From Novosphingobium sediminicola (GTDB lineage Bacteria; Pseudomonadota; Alphaproteobacteria; Sphingomonadales; Sphingomonadaceae), in the NCBI RefSeq assembly GCF_014196525.1, contig NZ_JACIDX010000007.1, positions 186,001 through 250,000 on the forward strand: a DNA stretch of 64,000 nt, read 5' to 3'. Position numbers and translations under genes: made by a program. Positions 62,108 to 64,000 of the stretch are shown here, one piece after another. Below the pieces are notes generated by a model. That model was not told where the DNA came from, searched no databases, and saw nothing but the letters and a program-made list of their open reading frames with translations. Numbering within the stretch: the first letter of the stretch is position 1; every line of letters begins with the position of its first letter.

Positions 62108-64000
62108 TCAGAAGTTCGCGCGCACGCCCAGCTTATACGACCGGCCCAGCAGATCGTAATTCAGGTTGCGGCTGCCCGCCGTGACGGCGATGGCGGCATA
62201 TTGCGGGGGCTGGCGGTCGAACAGATTGTTGATGACCGCAAAGAGCTGCACCCCCTTGATCAGCTCCACATGGCCCGAGATATTGGTGTAAACCATGCCG
62301 GGCAGGCGGTTGCTGTTGATGCTGTTGGCGTTGGTGTTGAGGTATCCGGCATCACTGGGATCGACCACCTGCGCGCCATTGGTCGCCCCGCCCGTCAGCG
62401 TATAGGCGCTGAGCGTGTCATATTTCACGCCGGTAAAGCCGCGCAGTTGCAGATCTACGCCCGATTTGCCGAGGATATAGCTGAGGGTGAGCGTCCCGCT
62501 CCATTCGGGCACCCCCTGCGCGGAGCCTGCGGTTTCGAACGGTTCGGGGCGGATCAGCGAAAGGAACTGTTGCAGATGCAGCGCCCGGTTTGCCATGGCG
62601 CGCAGTTCGAACCGGCCCGGAATGCCCAGATCAGGCACGCGGTAGCCGACCTCGATGTCAAAACCTTCGGCTTTCAACTGGTTGAGGTTGAGCGAGAGAT
62701 TGCCCGCCGAAACCAGACCATTGCCCGAATTGCTGAACACGATGCCGGGGCATGACGTCGCCCCGCTGGCCAGCAGCCCGGCGCAGATGCTCTGCGTTTG
62801 GGCCGAAGTGGGGCGGGTGATCGCGCCATTGATGCGGATGTTGTAATAATCCACCGCCACGCGCAGCCCCCGCAGCGGCCCGTCCTTGGCCGCCCAGGTA
62901 AAGCCGCCGGTGAACGTATCGGCCTTTTCCGGCTTCAGATTGGTGTTGCCGCTGGCATAGATGTTGGTGGTGCCGGTCACGTTATAGCCATAGGTGCCGG
63001 GGATATTGTTGGTCGTGCTGGTGGGCAGGGCGCCGCCGATGAAGAACAGGTCGCTCAGATTGGGCGCGCGAATGTCGCGCGACCATGTGGCGCGCAGGCG
63101 CAAGCCATCCAGCGGTTGCCACACCGCGCCGCCCTTCCACGTCGTCACCGCGCCGGAAATGGCATAATCGGTGCGCCGCACCGCGCCGTTCACATCCAGC
63201 GAGCGCGCGAAGGGCAGGTCTTTCAGCAAGGGCAGGCCGACTTCGAGGAAGCCCTCCTTCACCGTGTTCTTGCCGCCATAGGTGGTGAAATTGCCCACCG
63301 AATAGACATTGCCATTGCCCAGCGCATCGCTGGTGACCGACAGCTTGTCCTGACGCCATTCCGCGCCCGCCGCCACCGAAACATCGCCCGCCCACAGGGC
63401 AAAGGGCGTACCCGAAATGCTGGCGGACACTACGTCCTTCTGGATCACGGTGTCCTGATGCTGGGTGTTGTAGATGTAATTGAGGGCGGAGGAATTGGTG
63501 ATCGCGCCAAACGGATTGATCGCAACGCAGGACTTGCCGGTGACGCTCTCGTACAGGCTCAACTGGGTCAGCAGGTTGCTGGTCATGTTCGGATTGCTGG
63601 CCGTGCCGTTGCAGCCATAGACCGCCTTATACAGCGCCGAGAGCACAAGGCCGGTGGTGTTGAAATCCTGATGGGTCCAGCCATGCTGGTAATAGGCCTC
63701 GGCCTTCCACTTGCCGAAACTGGCCTTGGTGCCCACCACGATGTCATGCATGTCGAGGTTCTGCCATGTCAGATTGCCCCCGCCATTCTCGGTCATGATG
63801 CGGCCCACCGAAACATTGGTGCCGGTATATTGCGACTGGACCGAGGTGGGCAGGCTGGAGACGGGAACCTGAAAGCTGACCAGATAGGAGGAGGTCAACT
63901 GCGCAGGCATGCTGGTGTGGGCATAGTTCAGCTCGGCATAGACTTTCCACGCATCGGTAATGTCAAACTCGGCGCGGCCATAGGCGACGAGGCGCGAGTT
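62108..64000 (-). CDS. TonB-dependent outer-membrane receptor 4 (partial, N-terminus outside window)
   Basis: The C-terminal 630 or so residues of a receptor barrel: alternating strands, DLFFIGGALPTSTTNNIPGT, SRDIRAPNLSDLF (a common family motif), NTNLKPEKADTFTGG, and a final strand ending LGVRANF. The frame stays open to the window edge at 64000, upstream of an internal ATG at 63910, so the true start lies beyond. Two long loops carry Cys pairs (VYGCNGTASN and GKSCVAINPFG; SICAGLLASGATSCPG). It differs in type from receptors 1-3. Substrate unknown. Confidence 0.9.
   Translation of the reverse strand, partial: NSRLVAYGRAEFDITDAWKVYAELNYAHTSMPAQLTSSYLVSFQVPVSSLPTSVQSQYTGTNVSVGRIMTENGGGNLTWQNLDMHDIVVGTKASFGKWKAEAYYQHGWTHQDFNTTGLVLSALYKAVYGCNGTASNPNMTSNLLTQLSLYESVTGKSCVAINPFGAITNSSALNYIYNTQHQDTVIQKDVVSASISGTPFALWAGDVSVAAGAEWRQDKLSVTSDALGNGNVYSVGNFTTYGGKNTVKEGFLEVGLPLLKDLPFARSLDVNGAVRRTDYAISGAVTTWKGGAVWQPLDGLRLRATWSRDIRAPNLSDLFFIGGALPTSTTNNIPGTYGYNVTGTTNIYASGNTNLKPEKADTFTGGFTWAAKDGPLRGLRVAVDYYNIRINGAITRPTSAQTQSICAGLLASGATSCPGIVFSNSGNGLVSAGNLSLNLNQLKAEGFDIEVGYRVPDLGIPGRFELRAMANRALHLQQFLSLIRPEPFETAGSAQGVPEWSGTLTLSYILGKSGVDLQLRGFTGVKYDTLSAYTLTGGATNGAQVVDPSDAGYLNTNANSINSNRLPGMVYTNISGHVELIKGVQLFAVINNLFDRQPPQYAAIAVTAGSRNLNYDLLGRSYKLGVRANF

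Overview
The window is high-GC bacterial chromosomal DNA, densely packed with genes. It most likely comes from an alphaproteobacterium of the order Sphingomonadales, of a Novosphingobium/Sphingomonas type. The reasons are a GcrA cell-cycle regulator, which is alphaproteobacterial; paired small RcnB-family proteins; four large TonB-dependent receptors; an alphaproteobacterial YlxR protein fused to an L7Ae-like half; and a psp operon with divergent pspF. This placement rests on gene content and recall of families, not on a search. I saw no insertion sequence, phage gene, integrase, plasmid replication gene or CRISPR array.

Layout. 1-2959: phage-shock module, pspABC plus a small membrane gene on the minus strand and pspF diverging on the plus strand, with a near-perfect sigma-54 promoter between them. 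3011-3781: a ParA-type ATPase. 3925-16347: translation and RNA superoperon rimP-nusA-ylxR-infB, rbfA-tdk-M50 protease-truB-rpsO-pnp, interrupted after infB by two opposed rcnB-like genes. 16460-24822: a diguanylate cyclase, a multi-pass membrane protein, gcrA, an ABC-2 permease, hspQ, tRNA-Ser(CGA), a periplasmic thioredoxin-like protein and a secreted TPR/TonB_C protein. 25035-31799: a TonB receptor facing a NarX/NarL-type two-component system, then a secreted beta-propeller and a PAP2/PhoN-type acid phosphatase behind a good match to a Pho box, which suggests a phosphorus-related locus.

31945-43566 is the most interesting part: one long plus-strand signalling island. It opens with a hybrid histidine kinase whose N-terminus matches the plant and cyanobacterial ethylene-receptor domain, with the Asp, Cys and His that set up the Cu(I)/ethylene site all present. 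It is translationally coupled to a REC-PAS-GGDEF-EAL protein. Then follows a tightly overlapped chemosensory operon (STAS, CheY, CheA, CheW, CheW, CheR, CheB). Its last gene encodes a soluble protein with two degenerate receptor-like hairpin motifs in place of a transmembrane chemoreceptor. No flagellar or pilus genes are present in the window.

43575-51447 (minus strand) is an RND efflux system with its own OmpR-type regulator and sensor kinase upstream; the adaptor gene carries a C10 homopolymer. 51496-53430 is a YeiH-type exporter and a divergent LysR regulator with an LTTR-like box. 53431-64000 is an uptake and oxidation region: three TonB receptors (the last cut by the window edge), a Bcr/CflA-type MFS exporter, and a divergent pair made of a Tat-exported lipoprotein flavin oxidase and a periplasmic cytochrome c that could accept its electrons.
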